From Thermoplasmatota archaeon (GTDB lineage: Archaea > Thermoplasmatota > Thermoplasmata > Methanomassiliicoccales > Methanomassiliicoccaceae): 12,771 bases of DNA. The position numbers and the translations under genes are program-made. Below, piece after piece: positions 6,019 through 12,771 of the stretch. The stretch's first letter is position 1; each line of letters starts with the position of its first letter. The DNA is taken from positions 284 to 13,054 of the forward strand of contig JAKIXL010000003.1 in the NCBI GenBank assembly GCA_022709105.1. Reading direction: 5' to 3'. Under the pieces are notes generated by a model. The model was not told the origin of the DNA. It saw nothing but the letters and a program-made list of their open reading frames with translations, and searched no databases.

Positions 6019-6834
6019 ATGTCCGAAGACAACGGGGAAGAGGGCAAGGCGATAAAGAACGAGATATCCAGGGTCATAGCCAGCACCGCCTATAATACAT
6101 ATGAGAAGCGCCTGATGAAGGAGGTCCGGGAGAGCAAGATGCCCAACCATGTGGCGGTGATCATGGATGGCAACCGGCGCTTCGCCAAGGAGTTCGGGCT
6201 TACCGCCGCCGAGGGGCACGCCAAGGGAAAGGACAAACTGGAGGAGCTCTTGGACTGGTGCATGGAACTTGGGATCAAGGTGCTCACGGTGTATGCGTTC
6301 TCCACCGAGAACCTTAAGCGGGACACCGATGAGGTCGAGAGCCTGATGAGGCTGTTCGAGGAGAACTTCTATCGCCTGGGGGACGACGAGCGCGTCCACC
6401 GCCATAAGATCAAGGTCACCGTGCTGGGACAGAAGGACCTGCTGCCTGAGAGCGTCAAGGAGGCCATCGACTACGCCGAGAAGAGGACCGCTGGCTATTC
6501 CAGTTATTATTATAACATCGCCACCGCCTACGGCTCCCGTCAGGAGATAATCCAGGCTATCAAACAGATCGCCCAGAAGGTCAAGGACGGCCAGCTGGAG
6601 GTGGGCGATATAGATGAGCGGACCTTCTCCAACTACCTGTACACCGCAGACTTCCCCGACCCCGATCTAATACTTAGAACGTCCGGGGAGGAGCGGATCT
6701 CCAATTTCCTGCTATGGCAGCTGGCCTATGCCGAGCTATACTTCACCGACGTATATTGGCCAGGCTTCAGGAAGATCGACTTCCTGCGCGCCATACGCTC
6801 GTACCAGCTCCGGCAGCGAAGGTTCGGGAAATGA
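6019..6834 (+). CDS. uppS: Cis-prenyltransferase, polyprenyl/undecaprenyl diphosphate synthase family
   Basis: The enzyme adds isopentenyl units in cis to an allylic diphosphate, making the long polyprenyl diphosphate that becomes the dolichol-type sugar carrier for glycosylation in archaea. The 271-residue protein shows HVAVIMDGNRRFA with the catalytic Asp50, VYAFSTENLKR, and near the C-terminus DPDLILRTSGEERIS (Arg220, Ser222, Arg226) followed by NFLLWQLAYAELYF and the VYWPGF segment. These are all strong family motifs. The ATG at 6019 is chosen; an in-frame ATG at 5959 would overlap the preceding gene by 38 bases and add 20 unconserved residues. About 40 residues precede the conserved core, forming a charged N-terminal helix region. 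It lies 22 bases after the marker-11-like gene with no clear promoter between, so cotranscription is likely. Chain length of the product cannot be read from this sequence. Confidence 0.95.
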   Translation: MSEDNGEEGKAIKNEISRVIASTAYNTYEKRLMKEVRESKMPNHVAVIMDGNRRFAKEFGLTAAEGHAKGKDKLEELLDWCMELGIKVLTVYAFSTENLKRDTDEVESLMRLFEENFYRLGDDERVHRHKIKVTVLGQKDLLPESVKEAIDYAEKRTAGYSSYYYNIATAYGSRQEIIQAIKQIAQKVKDGQLEVGDIDERTFSNYLYTADFPDPDLILRTSGEERISNFLLWQLAYAELYFTDVYWPGFRKIDFLRAIRSYQLRQRRFGK

Positions 6835-6885
6835 CAACCTATTTGTAGCGACCGACCTTAGCCGGTAGGGCCATGAGGTGACCGC

Positions 6886-8613
6886 ATGCACAAGGAAGAC
6901 ATCATCTTCTTGCACGCTCCCAGCGTCTATGATTTCAGGAAGCGCTCCATCTTCTACGGACCGGTAAGCGATCTGGTGCCGTCCACCCCGGTCTTCGAGA
7001 TGTATCCCTTTGGGTTCACCACCATGGCCAATCGGTTGGACTGCGACGGATACAGGGTCCGGATAATCAACCTCGCGAGCATGATGCTGAACGACCGCAG
7101 GCTGGACGTGGAGGCCCTCATCGGCAGGCTGCGCTCAAACGTCTTCGGCATCGACCTTCATTGGCTTCCGCATGCCCATGGCGCCCTGGCCATCGCGGAG
7201 ATGGTGAAGCGGCTGCACCCTGATTCCAAGGTGCTGTTCGGAGGTTTCTCCTCTTCCTACTTCCAAGAGGAACTGATCAACTATCCACAGGCGGACATGG
7301 TCCTGCGGGGCGATTCCTGCGAGGAGCCGCTGGCGGTGCTGATGGCCGCCTTGGAGAAGGGCGATGATCTCTCGAAGGTCCCCAACCTGACCTGGAAGAG
7401 GGACGGGCGGACCATCGTGAACCCCATGGCTCACGTGCCTGAGGACCTCGATCACCTGGAGATCGATTATGGGTGGATAATCAGGTCGGTCATCCGGCAC
7501 CGGGACCTCAAGGGGGCGAAGCCCTTCAAGGACTGGGACCGATATCCCCTTACCGCCGTGTTCACCGTACGCGGCTGCAGCCAGTGCTGCGCGGTGTGCG
7601 GCGGCAGCTGCGGGGCGATGGGTCGGGTCCTCGGCCGTTCTCGACCGGCGTTCCGCAGCCCGGAGAAGGTGGCCCAAGACATCGCGGATGTACAGGCGTA
7701 CATCGATGCGCCGGTCTTCGTGGTCGGCGACGTCAGGCAGAAAGGGGACGACTATGCGGAACGGTTCTTCCGCCGGTGCCGCGAGCTCGGAGTGGACGGC
7801 AACGTGGTCCTAGAGCTGTTCACCCCCGCGCCCCCCTCGTTCTTCGAGGAAGCGAAGAGGACGTTCCACCGATATTCCATTCAGTTCTCGCCTGACTCGC
7901 ACGAGGAGAAGGTCCGCTATGCGCTGGGGCGCAGGTTCGACAACACCTCCATGGAAAAGAGCATCACCGCCGCGCTATCGAACGATTGCCAGCGGTTCGA
8001 TATGTTCTTCATGATCGGCCTTCCTGAGCAGACCTCGGGCTCGGCGATCGGGTCGGCGGAATACACCCGGAAGCTGTATTCTCAGAACAACAACGACAAG
8101 CGCCTTCTGGTGTACACATCGCCCCTGGCGCCCTTCCTGGACCCGGGCAGCATGGCCTTCGAGAGCCCTGAGCGGTTCGGCTACCGCCTCTTCGCTCGCA
8201 CACTTGAAGAGCACCGTTCCAGGCTGGAGAGCCCCAACTGGCGCGATGTGCTGTCATATGAGACCTTTAACCTTAGCCGTGACCAGATCGTCCAGGCGTC
8301 CTATGACGCAGCGGACCGCCTCAACGATGTCAGGGTCGAGGTCGGGCTTATGACGGTCGAGGAGAAGAGGCTCCGGGAAGCAAGGTCCAAGGACGCCCGC
8401 CAGCTTATGAAGGAAGTTGAAAGCGCCATGCGGCTGCAGGACGCGGCATCGAGGGAGGAGACCCTTGCCCGGCTAAAGCAGAGGGGCGAGGATCTCATGG
8501 AATCGACCATCTGTCAGAAGCGGGACCTCGAATGGGACTCGCCCAGCGTGTTCCGGAGCATACCCAGGGCGATGTATGCCCTCATGTTCCGCCGCAAGCC
8601 TCGCTCCGGTTAG
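6886..8613 (+). CDS. B12-binding domain radical SAM protein, probably Ta0216-like family
   Basis: The 575-residue protein has an N-terminal B12-binding-like Rossmann region (about residues 15-150, with [20 protein letters not shown] and [10 protein letters not shown]) and then a radical SAM core. The iron-sulfur motif C-x3-C-x2-C is Cys231, Cys235 and Cys238 in [13 protein letters not shown], followed by the unusual [13 protein letters not shown] and FRSPEKV. This organisation and the VCGGS extension match a group I recall as named after Thermoplasma Ta0216, of unknown reaction. Related class B enzymes methylate unactivated carbons or rearrange rings. The C-terminus (about 490-545) is charged and likely helical or coiled-coil. 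A good ribosome site, GAGGTG, ends 5 bases before the ATG, and CTATTTGTAG near 6839-6848 is a possible TATA element, so the gene may have its own promoter 51 bases after uppS. Its stop overlaps the proC stop by 4 bases on the other strand. Confidence 0.88.
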   Translation: MHKEDIIFLHAPSVYDFRKRSIFYGPVSDLVPSTPVFEMYPFGFTTMANRLDCDGYRVRIINLASMMLNDRRLDVEALIGRLRSNVFGIDLHWLPHAHGALAIAEMVKRLHPDSKVLFGGFSSSYFQEELINYPQADMVLRGDSCEEPLAVLMAALEKGDDLSKVPNLTWKRDGRTIVNPMAHVPEDLDHLEIDYGWIIRSVIRHRDLKGAKPFKDWDRYPLTAVFTVRGCSQCCAVCGGSCGAMGRVLGRSRPAFRSPEKVAQDIADVQAYIDAPVFVVGDVRQKGDDYAERFFRRCRELGVDGNVVLELFTPAPPSFFEEAKRTFHRYSIQFSPDSHEEKVRYALGRRFDNTSMEKSITAALSNDCQRFDMFFMIGLPEQTSGSAIGSAEYTRKLYSQNNNDKRLLVYTSPLAPFLDPGSMAFESPERFGYRLFARTLEEHRSRLESPNWRDVLSYETFNLSRDQIVQASYDAADRLNDVRVEVGLMTVEEKRLREARSKDARQLMKEVESAMRLQDAASREETLARLKQRGEDLMESTICQKRDLEWDSPSVFRSIPRAMYALMFRRKPRSG

Positions 8614-9419
8614 CTCCGGCCAAGCTCGATGGACCGCTTGGCGGCCGCATCCACCGCATCGATGAACGCGCCGCGGACCCCGGCCTCCTCCAGGACCCTG
8701 ATGCCCTCGATGGTCGTGCCTGCCGGCGACTCCACCATGTTCTTGAACTGGGCCGGATGGCCTTTTATGTCGAGGACCGTCTTCGCTGCGCCGAACACCG
8801 TCTGCGCGGCGAGGGTTTGCGCAACATCTCTGGGGAGACCGGCCAGAACGCCGCCGTCGGCGAGGGCCTCTATCACCATGTAGATGTATGCCGGGCCGCT
8901 TCCCGATAGTCCGGTGACCGCGTCCAAAAGCTTCTCTTCCATCGCGAACGCGACGCCTACGGACTCGAGCACCTTCTGCACGGTGTCCTTGTCCTCTCTC
9001 TTGGCCGATCGGCCGAGGGCAAAGGCCGATGCCGATGCACCGACTAGACAGGGCTGGTTGGGCATGACCCTTACCACACGAACCCCCCAGTTCAGGTGGG
9101 CCTCGATGAACGATATCTTTGTGCCGGCGGCGATGGATATCAGCAGGTGGTCGGATCCAAGCATTGGCTTGAGCTCGTCGAGCACCGGGGCAACGATGTT
9201 CGGCTTCACCGCCAGCACGACGTTGTTGGCCTCCCGGACCACCTCTACGTTGTCGGCCGTGACCGATATCCCCAGCGTGCGGGCGATATAATCCCTACGT
9301 TCCGGGACGACCTCGCTGGCGATCAGCTCGCTGGGAGAACATACGCCTGCGGATATCATGCCTTTCATCATCGCCTCGGCCATGTTGCCGGCGCCTATGA
9401 AGCCGAACCTCTTGCTCAT
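8610..9419 (-). CDS. proC: Pyrroline-5-carboxylate reductase
   Basis: ProC reduces 1-pyrroline-5-carboxylate to L-proline with NAD(P)H, the last step of proline synthesis, in the cytoplasm. The 269-residue protein is full length. It begins with the Rossmann motif [16 protein letters not shown], continues with [15 protein letters not shown] and [12 protein letters not shown], and has the C-terminal dimer and active-site region [19 protein letters not shown], then [19 protein letters not shown]. The ATG at 9419 is preferred over one at 9479 because it starts directly at the Rossmann strand and is preceded by AGGTGA at 9429-9424, a good ribosome site. It lies 78 bases downstream of the pfpI-like gene on the same strand; a weak TATA-like ATTTAAG around 9481-9487 may give it its own promoter. 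Its TAA shares bases with the TAG of the convergent radical SAM gene. Glutamate kinase and reductase genes are not in view. Confidence 0.96.
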   Translation of the reverse strand: MSKRFGFIGAGNMAEAMMKGMISAGVCSPSELIASEVVPERRDYIARTLGISVTADNVEVVREANNVVLAVKPNIVAPVLDELKPMLGSDHLLISIAAGTKISFIEAHLNWGVRVVRVMPNQPCLVGASASAFALGRSAKREDKDTVQKVLESVGVAFAMEEKLLDAVTGLSGSGPAYIYMVIEALADGGVLAGLPRDVAQTLAAQTVFGAAKTVLDIKGHPAQFKNMVESPAGTTIEGIRVLEEAGVRGAFIDAVDAAAKRSIELGRS

Positions 9420-9497
9420 CGTATCACCTGTTAAGGACGCTGCGGAGCGTGCTGACAGGGCACTAATGGTCCCGGACAACTTAAATCTGTCACCCGC

Positions 9498-10055
9498 TCA
9501 GCGGCCGGTCGCAGACGCAGCGGCCATGCGCGCCGCCTGAGCGTCCCGCCCAGAGCTCAGGTGACGGAGCACCTCGCTCATGAAGGCGGGAAGGTCGTCG
9601 GGCATCCGTGATGTGATTATGTTCCCGTCGATGACCACTTCCTGGTCCAGGAACCGGGCGCCGGCGTTCATCATGTCATCCTTGAGCGATGACCAGCAGG
9701 TGACCTTGCGGCCGCTGAGGATGCCCGCCGAGGCCAGGACCCACGGCCCGTGGCAGATGGAAGCGACGAGCTTTCCCTCGTCATACATGAGACGGACCAT
9801 CTGAGCGAACTCGGGATACATCCGCATCTTGTCCGGAGCGTAACCTCCCGGCACTATCACGGCATCGAAGTCCGAGGACCGGGCCTCCTTGATGGACAGG
9901 TCGGCCCTGTTGGGAACGCCGTGCTTCCCCTGAAAGACCTCCTTCCGCCCCGAGCCGATGACCACCGGCTGGTGTCCTGCCTCTTTAAGGCGATAGAATG
10001 GATACCAAAACTCCACGTCCTCGTACAGGTCCTCAGTGAATATCGCTACTTTCAT
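9498..10055 (-). CDS. DJ-1/PfpI family protein (glyoxalase/deglycase or protease type)
   Basis: The 185-residue protein is a close match to PfpI: MKVAIFTEDLYEDVEFWYPF aligns with the PfpI start, placing the conserved acidic residue at Glu12, and the nucleophile elbow ASICHGPWVLASAG gives Cys101 and His102. VIVPGGYAPDKMR (68-79) and KVTCWSSLKDDMMNAG are further family marks. Members have been described as proteases, as glyoxalase III enzymes handling methylglyoxal, or as deglycases; the sequence does not decide, but a stress or carbonyl-damage role is the usual inference. The ATG at 10055 is preferred over 10106 because it matches the family N-terminus and follows AGGAGAGG at about 10068-10061. 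After the core a tail of about 17 residues rich in Ala (DAQAARMAAASATGR) extends beyond PfpI. It is upstream of proC on the same strand and divergent from fpoA. Confidence 0.93.
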   Translation of the reverse strand: MKVAIFTEDLYEDVEFWYPFYRLKEAGHQPVVIGSGRKEVFQGKHGVPNRADLSIKEARSSDFDAVIVPGGYAPDKMRMYPEFAQMVRLMYDEGKLVASICHGPWVLASAGILSGRKVTCWSSLKDDMMNAGARFLDQEVVIDGNIITSRMPDDLPAFMSEVLRHLSSGRDAQAARMAAASATGR

Positions 10056-10064
10056 GTTCGCCTC

Positions 10065-10084
10065 TCCTATGCCTATTGATAGGA
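10065..10084 (-). promoter_or_regulatory. Inverted repeat overlapping the pfpI-like ribosome site
   Basis: TCCTAT (10065-10070) and ATAGGA (10079-10084) are exact inverted copies around an 8-base spacer. In the minus-strand transcript they would sit in the leader just before the ATG at 10055, and one arm includes the first four bases (AGGA) of the AGGAGAGG ribosome site. The stem would be only 6 pairs and AU-rich, so any effect on translation would be modest. Confidence 0.35.
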
Positions 10085-10103
10085 TTGTTTGCAAGTAGGG
10101 GAA

Positions 10104-10110
10104 CATATAC
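10104..10110 (-). promoter_or_regulatory. Candidate TATA box of the pfpI-like gene
   Basis: On the minus strand AAAGTATATGTTCC is centred on GTATATG at 10110-10104. A start about 26 bases downstream would give a leader of about 28 bases that includes the Shine-Dalgarno sequence AGGAGAGG. It is a good match to an archaeal TATA box and is the only clear one upstream of this gene. Confidence 0.55.
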
Positions 10111-10153
10111 TTTCCATAGGCCTGCGGGGAAGCTAGCCGGAAAACGGTGCGTC

Positions 10154-10179
10154 ATTATCATGTTCCGTTCTTTGATAAT
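10154..10179. repeat. Inverted repeat upstream of the fpo operon
   Basis: ATTATCA (10154-10160) and TGATAAT (10173-10179) are exact inverted copies with a 12-base spacer, and ATCATGAT (10178-10185) is a further palindrome overlapping the right arm. They lie in the AT-rich divergent region between the pfpI-like gene and fpoA, about 120-145 bases before the fpoA start and beyond its TATA box. Placement suits a regulator-binding site for the operon, but no regulator is known to me for it. A T-rich run follows (10184-10195). Confidence 0.4.
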
Positions 10180-10270
10180 CATGATTTTATTTTTTCGTAG
10201 AAAAGGGGCAAATTCAGCCTAAATGGGAGACCGTCCAGATAGGCCAGTGAAGTTAACGGCTGATAACGTA

Positions 10271-10277
10271 TTTATAG
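10271..10277 (+). promoter_or_regulatory. TATA box of the fpo operon
   Basis: TTTATAG at 10271-10277, within GTATTTATAGAGG, is close to the archaeal TATA consensus and centred 25 bases before the fpoA ATG at 10299. That spacing predicts transcription starting at or within a base or two of the ATG, so fpoA would be translated from a leaderless message. No ribosome site precedes the ATG, in agreement. Confidence 0.7.
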
Positions 10278-10298
10278 AGGCTAACTATTCTCGCATCA

Positions 10299-10658
10299 AT
10301 GCTCTTGGACACCTATTTGCCAATAGCAATCTTTGCAGTTATAGCTCTAGGAGTCCCCGCATTCGCGTTCTGGATGACCAAGTTCTTCCGGCCTACCAGA
10401 CCGTCGGCTCTCAAGCGGGAGACCTACGAGTGCGGTGAGGTGCCGATCGGGGTGGCGCGGGTCCAGTTCCACTTCCAGTTCTATATGTTCGCGATCATCT
10501 TCGTAGCTTTCGACGTCGTTACTGTTTTTTTGATGATCTGGGCTTTGAACTTCGTCAACCTTTCCTTTGACGCAAAGATGCTGATGCTTGCCTTCTTTGG
10601 ATTGCTCCTGGTCGGGGTGTTCTATGCCCTGAGGAAGGAGGAGAGATTATGGATTTGA
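10299..10658 (+). CDS. fpoA: Complex I-like dehydrogenase subunit A (Fpo/NuoA)
   Basis: This small membrane subunit joins the membrane arm to the peripheral arm of complex I-like enzymes. The 119-residue product has three hydrophobic helices (about 5-26, 62-84, 89-110). Between the first and second lies the loop conserved in the family, with [12 protein letters not shown] (including the conserved Cys) and [20 protein letters not shown], where the acidic residue in the second helix is typical. The gene opens an operon fpoABCD that continues past the window, under a strong TATA box with no leader. Its end overlaps fpoB by 10 bases, and its last codons carry the fpoB ribosome site. The nuo versus fpo name depends on electron donor and acceptor; the archaeal, methanogen-like setting favours fpo. 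Confidence 0.93.
   Translation: MLLDTYLPIAIFAVIALGVPAFAFWMTKFFRPTRPSALKRETYECGEVPIGVARVQFHFQFYMFAIIFVAFDVVTVFLMIWALNFVNLSFDAKMLMLAFFGLLLVGVFYALRKEERLWI
10637..10643 (+). promoter_or_regulatory. Strong ribosome binding site of fpoB inside fpoA
   Basis: GGAGGAG at 10637-10643, within AAGGAGGAG, ends 5 bases before the fpoB ATG at 10649, which itself overlaps the fpoA stop (10656-10658). This decides the fpoB start and shows that downstream operon genes use Shine-Dalgarno initiation although fpoA appears leaderless. Confidence 0.75.
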
Positions 10659-11212
10659 GCGCGTACCCGAACGCTATCGCGATGAGCGCGAAGGAGTTCG
10701 TGGAATGGTCCACGAACGTCATGGACGATATCGTCCGCGCCACTGGTGTGAAGAGGGGCCTCGACAAGGTGATGGACCCATTGCTCAACTGGGGCGTAAG
10801 GAACTCGATGTACCCGCTGCACTTCGGCATAGCCTGCTGCGCCCTGGAGATGGCCGCTTGTTCCGGGCCTCGATATGACAATGAAAGGCTTGGACTGGTC
10901 TTCAGGTCCTCGCCTCGACAGTGCGATGTTCTCCTGGTGAACGGCTGGGTCTCCAAGAAGCTGAGGCCGGCCCTGAGGCGCCTCTACGAGGAGATGCCCG
11001 AGCCCAAGTGGGTCATCGCCATGGGCGAGTGCGCCATCTCCGGCGGCCCCTGGTATGATGCATATAATGTCGTTCAGGGCGTAGACACCTTCATCCCCGT
11101 GGACGTGTACATCCCCGGTTGCCCGCCCAGGCCTGAGGCGCTTATAGACGGGTTCCTGAGACTGCACCAGAAGATCAAGAAGTCGAAGATCGGCACGTTC
11201 ATGGACGACTGA
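10649..11212 (+). CDS. fpoB: Complex I-like dehydrogenase subunit B (Fpo/NuoB), iron-sulfur subunit
   Basis: NuoB-type subunits hold the last iron-sulfur cluster (N2) next to the quinone or methanophenazine pocket. The 187-residue protein carries all four expected ligands: Cys63 and Cys64 in [10 protein letters not shown], Cys128 in MGECAISGG and Cys158 in [11 protein letters not shown]. The segment [16 protein letters not shown] and the family sequence around [14 protein letters not shown] are also visible. Length is normal to slightly long, with a roughly 45-residue N-terminal lead before the conserved part. The ATG at 10649 overlaps fpoA by 10 bases and has a near-perfect ribosome site. 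The stop codon TGA is part of GAGGTGGGAG, the ribosome site of fpoC, 9 bases before the fpoC ATG, so the genes are translated as a unit. Confidence 0.96.
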   Translation: MDLSAYPNAIAMSAKEFVEWSTNVMDDIVRATGVKRGLDKVMDPLLNWGVRNSMYPLHFGIACCALEMAACSGPRYDNERLGLVFRSSPRQCDVLLVNGWVSKKLRPALRRLYEEMPEPKWVIAMGECAISGGPWYDAYNVVQGVDTFIPVDVYIPGCPPRPEALIDGFLRLHQKIKKSKIGTFMDD

Positions 11213-11221
11213 GGTGGGAGC

Positions 11222-11686
11222 ATGGAAGACAACGTTACTTATACTGTAGAACAGGTCAAGAGCAGGATCTCCGAAGCGTTCCCAACTGCGGTTAAGTTCG
11301 AAAGCAAGGTCAAGCCGCGGCGTTTGTTCATGACCGCCGACAAGGGGTCCTTGCTGAAGCTCTGCATGTTCATGAAGGACCAGCTAGGGTTCAACCAATG
11401 CAGCCTGGTCACCGGTGTGGACTGGTGCGACCGCATGCAGGTCGTCTATCATCTCACATCCTATTCGAGCAACATTACCGCCGAGATAGTGGTGGACATC
11501 CCCCGCGACAATCCTGAGATCGATTCGATAACCCCGCTCTGGGGAGGCGCTAACTGGCACGAAAGGGAGGCCTATGACATGTTCGGGATCGTGTTCAAGG
11601 ACCATCCGAAGATGGAGAGGCTTCTGCTGCCGGCGGACTACACCTTCTTCCCCTTGCGGAAGGACTGCAAGACAGGGGGTCCGTAA
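11222..11686 (+). CDS. fpoC: Complex I-like dehydrogenase subunit C (Fpo/NuoC, 30 kDa type)
   Basis: This peripheral-arm subunit packs against subunit D and helps form the acceptor site. The 154-residue product ends in the family block WGGANWHEREAYDMFGIVF, followed by HPKMERLLLPADYTFFPLRKD, which is diagnostic of the 30 kDa type. The N-terminal half is the less conserved alpha/beta domain with LCMFMKDQLGFNQCSLVTGVD. It is a separate gene and not fused to subunit D, as occurs in some bacteria. GAGGTGGGAG just before the ATG is the ribosome site. The stop at 11684-11686 is one base before the fpoD ATG. No cluster-binding cysteine set is expected or seen. Confidence 0.95.
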   Translation: MEDNVTYTVEQVKSRISEAFPTAVKFESKVKPRRLFMTADKGSLLKLCMFMKDQLGFNQCSLVTGVDWCDRMQVVYHLTSYSSNITAEIVVDIPRDNPEIDSITPLWGGANWHEREAYDMFGIVFKDHPKMERLLLPADYTFFPLRKDCKTGGP

Positions 11687-11687
11687 G

Positions 11688-12771
11688 ATGGCAGAGATGT
11701 GGATCAACATGGGCCCTCAGCACCCCATGACCCATGGGCTGTGGAACCTGAGGGTCAAGGTCGACGGAGAGACCATTACGGACGCTGAGCCCGTCATCGG
11801 CTATCTGCATCGCGGCTGGGAGAAGATGGTGGAGAACCGCAAGTATCCCCAGATCATCCCCATGGCCGACCGATTGTGCTATGGATCCTCGTTCACCTGG
11901 AGCCATGTATACTGCATGGCAGTGGAGAACCTCATGGGCCTCGAGGTGCCGGAGCGTGCCAAATGGATACGGGCCATGTCCGATGAGCTGCAGAGGATCG
12001 GCAACCACTTGATGTGGCTGGCCGCCATCGGTCCGGACCTGGGCAACCTGACCATCTTCCTCTATGCCATTCGGGAGAGGGAGATGTTCCTGGACCTTTT
12101 CCAGAGCCTGTGCGGCGCAAGGATGACCTATAATTATTGCCGCATCGGCGGCGTGAGGAACGCCGCGCCTCCAAACTGGGAGCGTGACGTCCTCAGGACC
12201 CTCGACTACTTCGAGAAGAGGATCGATGAGTACGAGGACCTGGTGGATCGCAACAAGGTTTTCCGCATGAGGATGGAGGGCCTCGCCCCGATGTCCGGAA
12301 AGGACGCCATCAACCTTGGCATCACCGGTCCCGTCCTCAGGGCCAGCGGCGTGAAGTACGATGTCCGGCACAACGATCCCTATGAGATATACGACGAGGT
12401 CGATTGGCACATGTGCACTGCCGACGAGGGCGACACCTATGCCCGGTACCGGGTGCGCATGGACGAAATGAGGATGTCCGTCCAGATAGTCAGGGACATC
12501 CTGAAGAAGATGCCTAAGGACGGCCCCATCAGGGTCAAGCCTCCTCGGAACGCGCCGGTTGGGACCGGGTTCGCAAGGATGGAGGACCCTCGGGGCGAGA
12601 GCCTCATATATGTGGTAGGCAAGGGCGACGACGAGCCTTACCGCCTCAAGGTAAGAAGCCCGCTTTATGTGATATTGTCAGCCACCCCTCTCCTGCTGAG
12701 AGGTCACAAGGTTGCTGACGTCCCCTCGATCCTAGGCATGATCGATGTCTGCATGGGCGAGACGGATCGGT
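11688..12771 (+). CDS. fpoD: Complex I-like dehydrogenase subunit D (Fpo/NuoD, 49 kDa type), stop codon beyond the window
   Basis: Subunit D, related to the large subunit of NiFe hydrogenases but without the metal site, forms the quinone or methanophenazine pocket with subunit B. The frame from the ATG at 11688 stays open to base 12771, 361 codons plus one base. It starts with MAEMWINMGPQHPMTHGLWN, where GPQHP-THG is the family signature, then GYLHRGWEKMVENRKYPQI, RIGNHLMWLAA and VRNAAPPNW, and ends with ILGMIDVCMGETDR. Family members end in DR, so the final T is probably the first base of the stop and the protein is complete at 361 residues. PMADRLCYGSS replaces the usual D-R-x-D-Y pattern. 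GGGGGT about 8-13 bases upstream may be the ribosome site; the gap from fpoC is 1 base. Confidence 0.96.
   Translation, partial: MAEMWINMGPQHPMTHGLWNLRVKVDGETITDAEPVIGYLHRGWEKMVENRKYPQIIPMADRLCYGSSFTWSHVYCMAVENLMGLEVPERAKWIRAMSDELQRIGNHLMWLAAIGPDLGNLTIFLYAIREREMFLDLFQSLCGARMTYNYCRIGGVRNAAPPNWERDVLRTLDYFEKRIDEYEDLVDRNKVFRMRMEGLAPMSGKDAINLGITGPVLRASGVKYDVRHNDPYEIYDEVDWHMCTADEGDTYARYRVRMDEMRMSVQIVRDILKKMPKDGPIRVKPPRNAPVGTGFARMEDPRGESLIYVVGKGDDEPYRLKVRSPLYVILSATPLLLRGHKVADVPSILGMIDVCMGETDR

Noticed and set aside
10184..10196. T-rich run that could be an archaeal terminator
   Set aside because: It lies between two divergent genes, so no plus-strand transcript needs ending here; it fits better as part of the AT-rich promoter region.
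11595..12410. A 271-codon minus-strand frame opposite fpoC and fpoD
   Set aside because: The plus strand encodes conserved complex I subunits here; the minus frame has no recognisable motif.

Overview
The window reads as a chromosomal segment of a high-GC archaeon (GC roughly 60% by eye), most likely a methanogen of the order Methanomassiliicoccales (Thermoplasmatota). The evidence is a protein with the features I recall for methanogenesis marker protein 11, a B12/radical SAM protein resembling the Thermoplasma Ta0216 group, an archaeal-type KptA, archaeal TATA-type promoters set about 25 bases before start codons, and the start of an Fpo-like complex I operon. The assignment rests on recalled family features, not on a database search.

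Layout. (1) Positions 1-1050, minus strand: formate-tetrahydrofolate ligase (fhs), cut off by the left edge. (2) 1051-1707: a 657-base stretch with no convincing gene but a dense cluster of the palindrome CGATCG. (3) 1708-2598, plus: folD. Fhs and FolD together form the formate to methylene-tetrahydrofolate branch of one-carbon metabolism. (4) 2638-3252, minus: an unrecognised 204-residue protein, divergent from kptA (3399-4064, plus) across an AT-rich promoter region with a TATA-like palindrome. (5) 4111-6834, plus: a DUF2797-type cysteine-rich protein, the methanogenesis-marker-11-like protein and a cis-prenyltransferase (uppS), closely spaced. (6) 6886-8613, plus: a B12-binding radical SAM protein whose stop overlaps by 4 bases the stop of convergent proC. 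(7) 8610-10055, minus: proC, with a PfpI/DJ-1 family gene upstream of it. (8) 10299 to the right edge, plus: fpoA-fpoB-fpoC-fpoD, a tightly packed operon for the quinone/phenazine-side subunits of a complex I-like proton pump. fpoD runs to the last base and appears complete except for its stop codon.

How the genes fit together: the fpo operon serves membrane energy conservation; the marker-11 gene suggests a methanogenic lifestyle; Fhs and FolD would supply tetrahydrofolate-bound one-carbon units for biosynthesis, which fits a methanogen lacking the methyl-tetrahydromethanopterin branch. UppS makes the polyprenyl lipid carrier, ProC makes proline, and KptA handles RNA 2'-phosphates. No tRNA, rRNA, CRISPR array, insertion sequence or phage gene was seen.
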